From the NCBI GenBank assembly GCA_023213315.1, contig JAKCPI010005411.1:1-64000 (forward strand): a stretch of DNA of 64,000 nucleotides, in the 5' to 3' direction. The position numbers and the translations under genes were made by a program. The notes beneath the pieces are model-generated. The model saw only the letters and a program-made list of their open reading frames with translations, did not search any database and was not told the origin of the DNA. Source of the DNA: Euborellia annulipes (Eukaryota > Arthropoda > Insecta > Dermaptera > Anisolabididae). Of this stretch, positions 35,343 to 45,889 are shown one piece after another. Positions within the stretch are counted from its first letter, which is position 1; each line of letters opens with the position of its first letter.

Positions 35343-36701
35343 ATGAACTCTAAATTTTCTTCGTTTAAGTACATGCCTTTATCTGTGAAGACGTTCTTGA
35401 AGGCAGAAAGTGATTTTTCTACATCGAAAGAAGTGGCATACTTGAAAGAAGAAATCTGGGATAAATTGAGGTTGAAACTTTACATTTCCACCCTTTAAAG
35501 TGCGAAAGTTTGAAAATATTAAAAATCATTTTTAATTTTTGTTAGATTTTAAAAGCAACTACACAAAAATATTCAAAACATGCTTTTTTCTTTAAAAAAA
35601 ATGTTAAAATATGCATGAAAAATAAGGTTGTATATGCACATATGCTTGGAAATAGAGTTATTTCGAATCGAATACTCATGAAATGGATAACTGCAAAGTT
35701 TCAGGAAGGTATTCAGCTTCACAAACATTCATTTGCATGAATATCCGGGCTCTTGTAATAATAGGAGGCCTATCGAGAGCAGAGTACTAAAGAAATTTCA
35801 AATAATCTATAAACAAGAGGCAATGCTTTGCGTAATCAGCAGAGTGTCAAAATCCATGTCGCATCGTTTGTTCTCTGCTGTTTTTAACGATTTTTTAACA
35901 GAAAATATATATTTGATTAGAAAATCCAATAAAGCTTTTTTTATATATTTCTTTTTTTTTTTGATACATAAAAAATTTTTGAATAACAAATGTTTTTTTT
36001 TTCCTCGATTGATCTCAATATGATATTTTATTCTGCTGTATTTATGTATAAAAATAACTCGCTAACAAGGCCTGTCAATGCCCACTCCGAATATTTTTTC
36101 TGATCGGGAAAAGTTCAACATAAATAAACTTTTTTGTTTTTTATATTAAAAAAAATAAATGCGGGTGTCGGGTTTGTGGGTGTTGTTGTGTTTGTGGCCC
36201 TTTCTCTCTTCCCTGTGAGGGGTCTGGTTGGGTTGGTCTGGTTCGGGGGGGGGCGCTTGGCGAAAAAAAAGTGTTGGAGAGAATTGAATTTTTTCAAAGT
36301 GATTATATATTACATCCCTATCAACAAAATACTTAAAAACGACTCAGAGGAGTTTTTGACATCAATAAATATTCTATATTTAAAATCTCATTAAATTCGG
36401 CGAAAAAAAAATACCGAATAAATGTCAACTAAGAAGATAAAATATTACATTTTTCCAGTAAGTAAAGCAGGCCAAACTCAGGAGGAATAAAATCTATTTT
36501 TTTGCTAAACGTACTGGTATATTCTTAATTTTTTGACTTTTACTTGAATTTTGAAATTTTCCCCGAGGAATCAGAATGTACAGTAGAACGTCCTCAGGTT
36601 GCCATCTGTAGCCTACAATGAAAATTCAAAAATATATCTGCCTGACAAAAAAAATGGGGCAAATACGGGACTCTTCATTAATTTATATTATTATAAAATT
36701 C
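35343..36701. other. AT-rich stretch with a G/T-rich patch
   Basis: 36165-36270 is strand-biased G/T-rich (GGGTGTCGGGTTTGTGGGTG) and produces frames on both strands without domains. Confidence 0.4.
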
Positions 36702-37083
36702 AGGGTGTCCCAAAAGGAATTTTAAAGAGCTGTCCATTGATCTGAGACTTTAGAGCAGACTACATTAGTGGTGTCTTGAGAAATTATTTGCTGCCAATAA
36801 ATGATGCTGCTACTTATCACAAAGCTAACAATGTGTTATTTCGATTACTTTTGTTTACAGTTATGTGGTACAACAAAAGTCATATTCAACGAAATTCCCA
36901 TTGCACAATGAGAACGTCAACACAAAAAGCTATTTATTGTGGCACAAAAGTCGATCAGAAAACAAAATGAAACTAGACTAATTTCTCAAGAAGCCATCCA
37001 TTATTTTACTCTGCAATCTTAGATGAAAATAAGTCAACCTACAATTCTTTAAAAACTCCGATATTCTTCTTGAGGGACCCTTA
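36702..37083. mobile_element. Inverted-repeat MITE with AGGGTGTCCC-type end
   Basis: AGGGTGTCCCAAAAGG ... TTTTAAAGAG is opposed by CTTTAAAAACTCC ... GAGGGACCCTT. Inner arms GGTGTCTTGAGAAATTA / TAATTTCTCAAGAAGCC. The GGGTGTCCCAAAA start is common at mariner-type ends. The frame at 36776-36970 lies inside and shows no domain. Confidence 0.5.
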
Positions 37084-37211
37084 ATTCGTAGCTCTCTGCG
37101 AACTTGTGAAAAGTTCAAAACAATTTATTATTATTACAATAATAGTTCAAAATGGCCTCTACTTCTATAATAAAATATACCAGGTACATGTATATAAATT
37201 CTCCTTAAGTG

Positions 37212-37556
37212 GTGTTGCGAAGAAAAAGAAAATCGCTATATTTTCAGCAATTTTTTATTAGTTTACAAGGCAATAATTCCAAATATTCGGAGACCTATCG
37301 GCACTCCTTCTTCACTGGATTTCACCTCATTCACCACATACGACCCTTACAATTAAAACGCTTGGAAGCGACCATGTTATACGTCTAGTAATTATTAATC
37401 AAATGATGGTCGCTTCCAAGTTTTAATTGTAAGGGTCGTATGTGGGGAATGAGGTGAAATCCACTGAAGAAGGAGTGCCGATAGGCCTCCGAAATATTTG
37501 GAATTATTGCCTTGTAAACTAATAAAAAAATTAGCTGAAAATATAGCGTTTTCTTT
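37212..37556. repeat. Long foldback (about 165-bp arms) with opposed hammerhead-like motifs
   Basis: Left arm 37212-37370 and right arm 37398-37556 are almost exact inverted copies (e.g. GTCGCTTCCAAG / CTTGGAAGCGAC) with a loop under 30 bp. Motifs at 37278-37319 (minus) and 37460-37502 (plus). Confidence 0.85.
37460..37502 (+). ncRNA. Hammerhead-ribozyme-like motif
   Basis: TCCA, CTGAAGA plus A, stem II GGAG-T-GCC / GGC-CTCC closed by a GATA loop (seven pairs, one bulged T), GAAATATT, TGGA. Stem I TCCA/TGGA is perfect; AATATT is the self-complementary stem III. The opposed copy (37278-37319) has core changes (GTGAAGA, GAAT), so this arm is the better candidate. Confidence 0.55.
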
Positions 37557-37863
37557 TCTCAAACATGTATATAATATAATAAATAAAGCATCCCATTTGA
37601 ATAGCATCTAACCAGCAATTTATAAAACAAAATTTGAATTAGCCCTCAGGCTCTATCTACTTACAATTTTATCAGAAGGGTTCATTAAAATAATTATCGT
37701 TTCATAAAAGGTAAAACTTTCAAGTTTTAATTATATTACTATTTTCAAATAATTAAGTTTAGAGATTGCGGTGTAGGTTTTAGGTGAAACATTTTAAACT
37801 GAGGTTGTGTTTATATGTGGGGTTTCACTGGGTTATGTGAGTAAAAACAAAAGTTTATATTAT

Positions 37864-37902
37864 ACTCGATATATTTCGGGATATTATCCCATCTTCAAGA
37901 GT
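37864..37902 (-). ncRNA. Hammerhead-ribozyme-like motif, solo
   Basis: Minus strand: ACTC, TTGAAGA plus T, perfect stem II GGGAT/ATCCC, GAAA, ATATAT palindrome, GAGT. It is the same architecture as 1750/2161, with C-to-T at the first core position. Flank 37765-37800 resembles 2283-2310. Confidence 0.45.
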
Positions 37903-38203
37903 TACAAACGACTGACTGTGGGAGTGAAAAATACAATATTTTATGGTAAGGAAAAGTGGGAGGGGGGAGTAGGGTGGAGTCTGATGCCTTTTGTTTAATT
38001 GGCTTGTGAAGGGCTTAGTGTTTCTCGGAATGGATTTAATGAGTGACAGGTGGGGATTGTCTTTCATCATATTTTGTAAAGTACATTGACCATTCATTAT
38101 CTTTAGACTTCTTTTACAAATAGTTCTTAAAAATTAAAAATTAAATGACAGGATTAATAAAAATTATTTGACAAACGAGAAATTGAATTTCAAATTACAT
38201 TAC

Positions 38204-38251
<48 letters not shown>

Positions 38252-39360
38252 CATTACTAGGCAAATAGACTTATAATAGAAAATTAAATTTGTTAGAGTT
38301 TAGGCTTAATTAATAAATTTGTCGTTAAATTTAAGGGCTTGAAAAAGTCAAAAAAAAATTACATTCAAATTACAATAAGTTACAGGTCGATCACAAAACA
38401 AAACAGTTGAAAGTTGCACTGGAGGATTGTTAAAGCTGCTTAATTAATAGATCTAATATTGTTGAGTTGTTGATGTTGTGTTGGTTATTTAGGATTGGTT
38501 GGTTATGGAAATTGGATTTTTTAATTTCAATTGCCTCTAACATGTCCAACCTTTCACCATTTTCAAATAATCATCTTTTTGAATATCCTCGAACGTAATT
38601 AATATTTTCAGGCAATTAACAAAAATTTATATTAGCCTCTTTTAAGTGGGAAAAGACTTTTTAGTTAAAAATAGATGAATTCATACTCGGCTATTATCGT
38701 AATCGCGTAATTGCAAATAACAATAACTGCTCTTGATAATTGGTCTCAAAGGCTTATATCTATGCCCAAGTATAGTAACAGTTATAATAGTTCCTCAAGG
38801 AGCCCTGGAGCTCTTCTCACTTTCCTCCTAACTGTCTTAATTAATTTTAATTCAATAAAGTGAAAATGTTCTTCGAAAGAGTTCATTCTGAGATTTATGG
38901 GATTTCCCAAATGGAGCGAAGAACTATTAAAAAGAAGAGTAACAATAAAATAAATATCTTCCTTAAAAGTTATAGGACTATATAAAATCCTTCACATATC
39001 AATCTCAATTCGGAATAATAATTAACAATTTAATGAATCAATCAATCCTTTTTTTGTTTTTATTAACTGAATCTAAACCAATTTTCTTTTTTTTTTATTT
39101 TATTTTCAATTTTCTTCACAATCTATAAACAAGTCATGTTCTAAATTGTATTACGTTTAATGGCAAGAAAGAAACGTTTTACGTCATGAAAAAACTCATC
39201 TAAAACAAATATCGTATTTTTTATTAAGTAAATCAAATTTTATATTACTTTTTGTTTTCAAAGTGAGAGGGGGTAGTAAAGTTGAATAATTTAAAAATTT
39301 GGATACTTAATTTTTAAATTTTTTTCACTAATAAAATTTATTTTATTCTGGTCTCTATTG
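37903..39360. other. AT-rich stretch with a 39-bp A run
   Basis: 38207-38245 is an uninterrupted A run, perhaps a retroposon tail. No gene or other repeat recognised. Confidence 0.4.
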
Positions 39361-39364
39361 TGAC

Positions 39365-39420
39365 CAGTGCCGGGTTACCGATTAGGCGGAGTAGGCGATC
39401 GCTTTTTAGGGGCCACGCAA
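39365..39420 (+). mobile_element. hAT-like terminus fragment
   Basis: CAGTGCCGGGTTACCGATTA and GGCGGAGTAGGCGATCGC form a typical hAT-type end. It is cut off by the SINE at 39424; no partner end. Confidence 0.4.
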
Positions 39421-39423
39421 CAT

Positions 39424-39575
39424 TAGATTTTTTGAACTCTTTCGGCATCTGGAGGACCATTTAGACCCCGTCCCTATTTATTTAAATTAATTGGTAACCA
39501 ATCCAATTGAAATGAATTTTTGTCGAGTATGTGAACCCGCGATCCCTGGTAAAATATGCAAGAATCGCAAGGGAG
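39424..39575 (-). repeat. SINE-B copy
   Basis: Reverse order: CTCTTTCGGCATCTGG, GACCATTTAGACCCCGTCCC, TTGGTAACCAATCCAATTG, GTGAACCCGCGATCCC (B-box). Head eroded. Confidence 0.65.
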
Positions 39576-39827
39576 TAGGACTATATATAATTATTTTCCG
39601 GAGGGGGAAAGAAGATTTACCCCTCCCCTTTATAAACATATTTTAAAACTATATAATGTTTTATTCAATTGGAAGTGCTTTATGAAAAATTTTAAAATTC
39701 CATCATTAGATGGCTGGAATCAAACTTGATGATGATCTATTTCAAATTATTTTTTTCTTTCCAGGCATCCTTGCCAAAGAAGTTTCTATTAATAGCATAA
39801 ATTTTGTACACACCGTAAAGAGCAAAC

Positions 39828-40211
39828 TGGTCTATTCTCTAAAAACAGGAGTTTTAAAATTTAAAATAAACAAATGGGTGTTAAAAAGTAATGTAGAAAC
39901 AATCAGCGTTAAAAAAATGCTATTCTCTAAACAAAGTTTTAACAGCGACGTTAACATGTGGCTATCAAAATCATAACCTTACTTTTTAGGTTAAGGTCGC
40001 CATGTTTATTTTAAACACGACGTTAAAATATTACGGCACCCCCTAGACATGGCATTTATTTTTAACATTATTTACTAAATGTTAACGCTTTGGCTATTTG
40101 AGGTAAGCAAGTGATTTTGAATAGCATTTTTTAACGCTGATTGTTTTTACATTACTTTTTAACACCCATTTGTTTATTTTATATTTTAACGTCTGTTTTT
40201 ATAGAATAGAC
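39828..40211. mobile_element. Long-arm MITE, GGTCTATTCTCTAA family
   Basis: Left arm from GGTCTATTCTCTAAAAACAG through AACAAATGGGTGTTAAAAAG to GCTATTCTC. The right arm mirrors it (CTTTTTAACACCCATTTGTT, ATAGAATAGACC). Arms about 100 bp. The 88-codon frame at 39710 runs into it and is chance. Confidence 0.7.
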
Positions 40212-40423
40212 CCGATTGACAATTTCTGTAATAATAAGGGGATATCACAACACAAAGATGCCACATAGCCTATGTGCTCAAAAATTAAAAATACCTAGAA
40301 ATCTAATATCCTTTATTTGCATAATAGGGATAAATCATAGATTGGTTTGTTTTGTAGGTCCTGAGAATGAAAGATATCTAGTCGGAAGAGAAAATAAGAC
40401 TTGGACTCAATAAATTTCCTTTT

Positions 40424-40624
40424 TTTACTTTCTCTTACCTATGTATATATGTAATATATATATAGAGAGAAAGTATTGGATTCATGTCAAAAATTCGATG
40501 TCGAGATTTTGATGGATCTTCACGTTTTGAGGTCCCCTGAATCCAAAAAAGTGGTTTTCGCGACATGGTCTGTCTGTGTGTCTCTCTCTGGTGTGTGGTG
40601 GGTGTGTGTGGTGTGTGTGTGTGT

Positions 40625-40661
<37 letters not shown>

Positions 40662-41124
40662 CAGATTTTAAGCATGAAGGAATTGAGCTACGAGGTTGAA
40701 ATTTTATATTTAAGTTAAACATCTCCCGGGACCGGAAAAATAAGCTTTTAATCAAAATCGGCCAAAGAGTACTAGCACTTTACTGATGTACTTTTTCAGT
40801 TTTTTTCGATTTTCTCAAAATTTGCTCCAACGATTTTTTTTAAAATTCAAAAATCAATTATTTTTTAGATGCTCTTTAAAATGTATATTCTCATTTTGCA
40901 ATTGAAATCTTCTGAAGACCACTTTACTCTTGTATTTCATAGGGAAGATAGGAAAAATGGGACAAAAACCTAATTTTACATCTGAATTCAAATGTTCCGT
41001 ACTGTCGGGAACTAAATATATGTCGACACAAAAAATCTGGTGTGACAAGCACAGAACACAACTTTCGATTACCGAAGGTACGAGAAAGTTGTGTGCTGTG
41101 CGCCAGTCACACCAGATTTTTTTT
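40424..41124 (+). mobile_element. AHE copy, short subtype, complete
   Basis: Left hairpin 40424-40476, long GT run (40595-40660), GGACCGGAAAAATAAGC, AGTACTAGCACTTTACTGATG, and right hairpin 41033-41122. Frames on both strands are the element read through its hairpin and microsatellite. Confidence 0.9.
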
Positions 41125-42014
41125 ATAAATTCAATTCAATTATATTGTCCAAGCCCGTAGTTGAAAATAAAATAAGTTATTATTGAAATTAAAATTGTTA
41201 ATTTTCATATCCTGATGTTTTTTTAAACAAGTAATTTAAATAATAATTTTCATACGCCATATAATCATCTTTAAAAATATTAACATATAAAAATATATAT
41301 TGTTAAACTTTAGTTTAAAAAAAAATGGAATAAATGAAGCGTACAAAAGGTCAAATAAATTCAATAAAAAAAATATAATTTAAACAATCCATAAAAATGA
41401 TAACCCGTAGAAAATATTTCTATATAGCCTTAAAAAAGATGAAATAAATAATTCACTCTGGGGACATTTAGCCATGTTAAATAGTTATGTATATAATGGA
41501 CTCCGCTGATAGGTGGTTTGGCATAATTAGAGTTGCTCTGCAACTGAGGGCCAACTATGTTAGTCCTTTGATAAATTCCAAAGCCAAGAGGATTGTTTGT
41601 TATGTATATAAGCTACGTATATAAACGGGGAATATCAAAAGGTTTAAGTTTAACAAAAATAACAGACTAATAGAATTTAACATCCATTTGTTCAACCTAT
41701 ATGAATTGTTTAAATAAAGACTCTAGTAAAGATAACATTCAAAGTTTAATTATGAGTATAATCTAAAAATAATTACTTAAATGTGAATTTTTCTTAGATT
41801 TTATCAGAGAAGTAAATTCAAGCATGAAAACACAAAATCACATCATCATCAGAAGGGAATTAATTATGTACATCTAATGATGACACTTCTTGTCGAAATA
41901 CGTATCAACTGTTTATATTAATAAATAAATTACACAGGTGAACAGTGATTTTGTGGCCCAAATATTTGAAGCTATTTCTAGCTAGAGTAACATTAAATAA
42001 AATATGACAAGGAG
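41125..42014. other. AT-rich intron stretch
   Basis: 41878-41905 (ATGATGACACTTCTTGTC-GAAATACG) resembles the weak motif at 23549. Nothing else recognised. Confidence 0.4.
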
Positions 42015-42272
42015 AGTATCTTCTTCTTCTATCCTCGCCCTTATTATTCTCGCGGTGCGGAGTCGGCGAGCGGGGTTGGCGGAGGGGGTGAGTTTTTTTT
42101 CGACCGGGAAGGAATAGAACAGGCCGGCCCATCGCACGGTCTGACGCCTGTTGAAAATATAGAAGGAAAGAGACTGACATGCAAAGAAAAGAAGTACTGC
42201 CAGTCCCAGCTAGGGCAGCTCGTGGTTGCCATCCACGTACCCACAAGAGGTGGGCCCCTGAGCAAATGAAAA
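42015..42272 (-). repeat. GC-rich interspersed repeat D
   Basis: Shares about 200 bp with 52917-53128 on the opposite strand: TGCTCAGGGGCCCACCTC, GGATGGCAACCACGAGCTG, CCGTGCGATGGGCCGGCC, CTATTCCTTCCCGG. Frames in it differ between copies, so it is not protein-coding. Confidence 0.7.
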
Positions 42273-42519
42273 GGAGAGTATAATTGCATAATTATTCATA
42301 ATTTAATTTATTTTTATTTCATAAGTATATTTTAAGTTCGTTTTTGAAAATATTTATTTTAAATAAGAAAAATTTCAAATATTTATAACTCTCTTTAAAA
42401 AAAACTACTAGAGAAGTGAAACTTTTACGCAAAAGATAAGACAGCCGCTTTTTTCTTGTTCCCGCGTAACATTATTTAACAAGAAGAAATTTTCGCACAA
42501 GAAAACGACTCTTCTGGGA

Positions 42520-42780
42520 TATATGGACCCTGTTACACATTAGTGTGTCAAGCGCCACCTACCGAGTTTTGAGAAAATTAACATTAAAGTTTTTTGTTTT
42601 CATTTGATTATATATAATTTTTGTTGTCAATTGTGCAAGTAACATTAAATATAAATTTTTTTAGGACATATTTCATAAAAAATACTATTAATTATAGCAT
42701 TTGAAACAATATTCCGTGCTTAACTCAATTTTTAATTTTGTTTGGCGCTTGACACACTATTGCATAACAGGGTCCATATA
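42520..42780. mobile_element. Inverted-repeat MITE
   Basis: Arms TATATGGACCCTGTTACACA ... GTGTGTCAAGCGCC (42520-42555) and GGCGCTTGACACAC ... TAACAGGGTCCATATA (42743-42780). TA borders may be the target site. Confidence 0.7.
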
Positions 42781-43567
42781 ATGCAGCGTTTCGTAACCCT
42801 TTGAGGGTAGAATTTGAACTTACTCCCATGCTTCACTAATCCAGCTCTGTTTGGCCTAGTTTGAACACAAATATGCTACTGGCAGAATTTCAACTTTGAA
42901 ATTCCCAGAAATCAAAAATACCTTGACACAGGATTTTTATAAAGATCAAAGAATTTTTTTATTAACATTTAATAAAAACAAATGAAAAAAAAAATGCTTT
43001 TTTCTGTTTAATAATTTTAAATATTTTTTTTTTTTATTATGGAATTGCAAATTTAGTATTAAATTGATATTACGTCAATAAAAAAAAATTCGATGCTTTA
43101 ATATACAAAAATATTGAGAGCAGAACTTAAAGACATACACATAGCTTGGGACTAGTATAAAGGGTGAGGGAGTAAATCCTCAGATTCCTGTGCTTATCGG
43201 AAAATGCTTAGAGCGCCAGAGGCAGGGATTACCTCTCATTTATGTTCTATACTGATAAGATAGCTTTCAATTGGTTAGTGGAAATTCGGTTTCATGTTTG
43301 CTACTGTAGTATACATGCAATGAGCAAGTATTCACAGATGTATTTAATCCCAGGCAAGCATGTAACACGAAAATATATAGAAAAATGAATGATTATCTAA
43401 TTTCATAAAACCTCTTAGCAGAGGTAAAGCTGTAACATAATTTGGCTCATTCATATACAAAATATCTATTCACCTTCCTACGTTTAATTTTTTCTAGCTG
43501 ATGATAAATCGCATAAAATAGTCAAAAAAATTTAAGTAAAAAGAGATTTAGGTGAATTTATTATTAC
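42781..43567. other. AT-rich intron stretch, nothing recognised
   Basis: No gene, hairpin or SINE found. Confidence 0.45.
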
Positions 43568-44346
43568 TTAACTTTCTCTTACTTTACTACTTACATTCTC
43601 TTAACTATATATATTAATATATTGAAAGAAAGGATAGTATTGATGTCAAAAATTCGATGTTGATTTGATGGAAATACACGTTTTTGATTGCCATGAGGCA
43701 CAAATATGCTTTCAAATAATATCGGCTAGATTACTAGTACTTTACAGATGTACCTTTTGAGTATTTTTTCGATTTTCTCGAAATTCTAGTGTTAATTATT
43801 TTGTTTAAAATTCACTAATCAATTATTTTTTAGATGCTCTTTAAAATGTATATTCTCATTTTGTCCTCTAAATTGTTTGAAGACCGCCTTACTCTTGTAC
43901 TTCATAGGAAAAAAGAAATGGTTCCTATGTTTCATAGCAAAATATAAATATTTTTCTAGGTTTATTTTTTTTTTTTACTCTCACACAAAAACACACAGTC
44001 TTCTCGGTAACTCAGGCCATATAAGACTTTACGATATATGTATTTAATAATATATATATATTGGGGGCCCAGGCATATCTATTTTAGCTCTTTGGTATCC
44101 AACTGGCTTAAATAAAATTATCGGACTCCTTGGGATCCGAACCCGCGACTTTTGGTATAGAAGGCCAGCACGCTACTAACTACACCACAGCCCGAGGGCT
44201 TTCTATGTTTATAAATTTTACATTTTGAATTCTGACCCATTGTCGGAAACTAAAATATATGTCGGAAACAAAAATCTGGTGGGAAAAGCCCAGAACACAA
44301 CTTTGCTGGACGTTTTATGTTGTGCGAACAGTCACACCAGTTTTTT
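43568..44346 (+). mobile_element. AHE copy, diverged, split by a SINE-A
   Basis: Left hairpin region 43568-43635, AAAATTCGATGTTGATTTGATGG, TAGATGCTCTTTAAAATG, then a SINE (43966-44199), then AAATATATGTCGGAAAC and a shortened right hairpin to 44346. Confidence 0.8.
43966..44199 (-). repeat. SINE-A inserted in AHE, 13-bp duplication
   Basis: Reverse: tail CTCTCACACAAAAACACACA, CAGTCTTCTCGGTAACTC, body, B-box complement GGGATCCGAACCC, head GCCCGAGGGC. Flanks TTTCTAGGTTTAT (43953-43965) and TTTCTATGTTTAT (44200-44212) differ by one base. Confidence 0.85.
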
Positions 44347-44560
44347 GTCTTTTATTTTTTCAAATTTATATTTAGCCAATAGAATTTTATAGATTAGGTC
44401 GAACCTCTGCTTCTATTAATAGAACAAGAAGCGAGATTTCTTCATCTAAGGTGTTTATGTGTATTATTTTATAATAAAAAATATAAAATAATATTTGCTG
44501 AAAATTGTTGCAGAAAAGAATGATGGTAAACTCGGGTGTTATTTAATTAAAACACGTACA

Positions 44561-44757
44561 GGTCTATTCTCTAAGCAAATCGTTATCTTTTAACAACTGA
44601 AATCAGCGTTAATTCATTTAAACACCTCCTTGCCCCAAATAGCTATTCTGTAAGCAAAAACTTTAACGCTAAAGCAAGTTTATGATTTTGACAGCTTTGA
44701 GATAAAAGCAACATGTTAACGTCGTTGTTAAAAAACTTGGTTTAGAGAATAGCTTTT
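44561..44757. mobile_element. MITE of the GGTCTATTCTCTAA family
   Basis: Starts GGTCTATTCTCTAAGC and ends TTTAGAGAATAGC, with CTGAAATCAGCGTTAA and AACATGTTAACGTCGTTGTT inside. Related to 39828-40211. Confidence 0.55.
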
Positions 44758-44794
44758 CTAGTGTGCTAGTGGTCAAGAGTTCGCTTTTTTAATC

Positions 44795-44907
44795 GATGAA
44801 AATTTTTCTAAATTATATTAGATACCAATTAATTTATAAAAAATGGGGGCGTGATCTAAATGACTTCAGATTCCGAAAAAGGCCTTAAATAAATAAAAAA
44901 AAAAAAA
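44795..44907 (+). repeat. SINE-B 3' part
   Basis: TAGATACCAATTAATTTATA, GGGGGCGTGATCTAAATGAC, TCAGATTCCGAAAAAGGCC, A-rich tail. Confidence 0.5.
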
Positions 44908-45235
44908 ACTCATTTTATTTTCCAAATTTTTATCCAAAAATTATTATAATAAATCTGAATTGTAAGATATTCGACTTCTCATTCGGTTGAGATCGTTAGA
45001 AAAATAGAAACTCTCTAGTTGATAATCGTCGAAAGTTTGTAAATCGTTGGATTAACTTAATCCCTTGTGTCTGTCTGGTATTTGAATAATTTCGTAGGAA
45101 ATTAAAGATGCAAATGCAAAAGGTCCGTTCGTTCCTGCCCCTGCAAAGGGCCAATCCCTTTGATTAATCAAGTGTTTTCTTGGTTTCCTTGACCTGACAG
45201 TCTTCTGTGTCTGTTGCGGGACTCGCACTCGCCAG

Positions 45236-45366
45236 GGGACGAATTCTGCCACACGCTGCACGTGATGGACTCCCGAGGGCGGTCGGTGCTCGTCAACAAG
45301 AAGTGCGCGGATCGAAAGGAGTGTACACCCGATCGAGTTGGCTGCCTCAGTATCGACACCCAATGG
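45236..45366 (+). CDS. Second exon of the LYPD6-like Ly6/uPAR gene
   Basis: Two bases complete the glycine codon split from the exon ending at 25281. Then 43 codons follow (DEFCHTLHVMDSRGRSVLVN..., ending GCLSIDTQW) up to a strong TGG|GTAAGT donor (phase 0). The acceptor is CGCCAG. Joined to the first exon the spacing is C-x2-C-x8-C-x8-C-x6-C-x18-C-x5-C-x6-C. All intervals up to the last one equal those of LYPD6. The family's final CxxCC and CN cysteines, C-terminal tail and GPI signal should lie in a later exon. I found no CC...CN exon between 45367 and 64000, so it is probably outside the window. Nearby 45052-45230 is AT-rich intron with an ordinary pyrimidine tract. Open frames on the other strand here are shadows of this exon. 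Confidence 0.9.
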
Positions 45367-45576
45367 GTAAGTTCATCTTCAAATTCTCTCTCTAATATGA
45401 TTTAACAGAAAAACCTTAAAACTTTAAAACTAGAATTATATCCTACAAAATCACTTAACAAGTCATCTTCTTAAGAAACAAGCTAAACATTTGTATGATA
45501 AGGTGAGGTAAATAGCCGAATAGATCTCGTAGTAAGATCAAAATTCTTCTTGAAAAGGAAATTTCTTTATTGATGC

Positions 45577-45742
45577 ACTTCAAGCAGAAGTTTCGGGCAT
45601 CTACACTACCCACGTTTCAATTGGATTAGTAGCTAATCCAATTGAAATAAATGGTCAGGGGTGCGAACCCGCGACCCTTGGTACAGAATGCCAGCACCCT
45701 AACTCCTACACCAAGGCCCGAGGGCCATCCTCATTGTTGAAG
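45577..45742 (-). ncRNA. Hammerhead-like motif split by a SINE
   Basis: If 45612-45726 is ignored, the minus strand reads ACTTCA, ATGAGGA plus T, stem II GGG/CCC, GAAACTTC, TGC, TTGAAGT. Stem I ACTTCA/TGAAGT pairs fully. The C of CTGANGA is changed. Confidence 0.4.
45612..45726 (-). repeat. SINE-B inserted in a hammerhead-like motif
   Basis: Reverse complement has a complete head GGCCCTCGGGCCTTGGTGTA, B-box GGGTTCGCACCCC, then TTTCAATTGGATTAGC. The 3' end is truncated. The head is nearly the same as in SINE-A, so the two families share a tRNA-like head. Confidence 0.7.
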
Positions 45743-45889
45743 TGATGTCACTGAAATTCCTTTTGTACTTAAATAACTAACTTTTACAAATGCTTATAAA
45801 TGCAATCAGAGAAAGACTAAAGGCAGACCGAAGTCAGGTCAGATTATAGGGTGGTGGCTTGAAGTGCCATCAATAAATAAATTTTCAAT

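Larger units (their letters stand above)
25282..45235 (+). other. Intron of about 20 kb in the LYPD6-like gene
   Basis: The intron runs from GTAAGG at 25282 to CGCCAG at 45235 and is placed by the matching phase-1 exon ends. It contains five AHE copies in both orientations, several SINEs, a PIF-like MITE, foldback elements with hammerhead-like motifs, and other inverted-repeat MITEs, listed separately. No other exon-like (GC-rich, G/C-ending, splice-flanked) stretch was seen. Confidence 0.8.

Noticed and set aside
39710..39976. 88-codon plus frame as a gene
   Set aside because: More than half lies in a MITE arm; no domain and no coding bias.
40435..40755. 106-codon minus frame with a poly-TH stretch, and similar frames in other AHE copies
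   Set aside because: Read through the microsatellite and hairpin; frame not conserved between copies.
41878..41905. Additional hammerhead-like motif
   Set aside because: GAC/GTC pairing would consume core bases; no stem I seen. Kept only as a remark.
45052..45405. Open frames on minus and in other plus frames over the second exon
   Set aside because: Shadows of the real exon frame, which alone has matching splice phases and the cysteine pattern.
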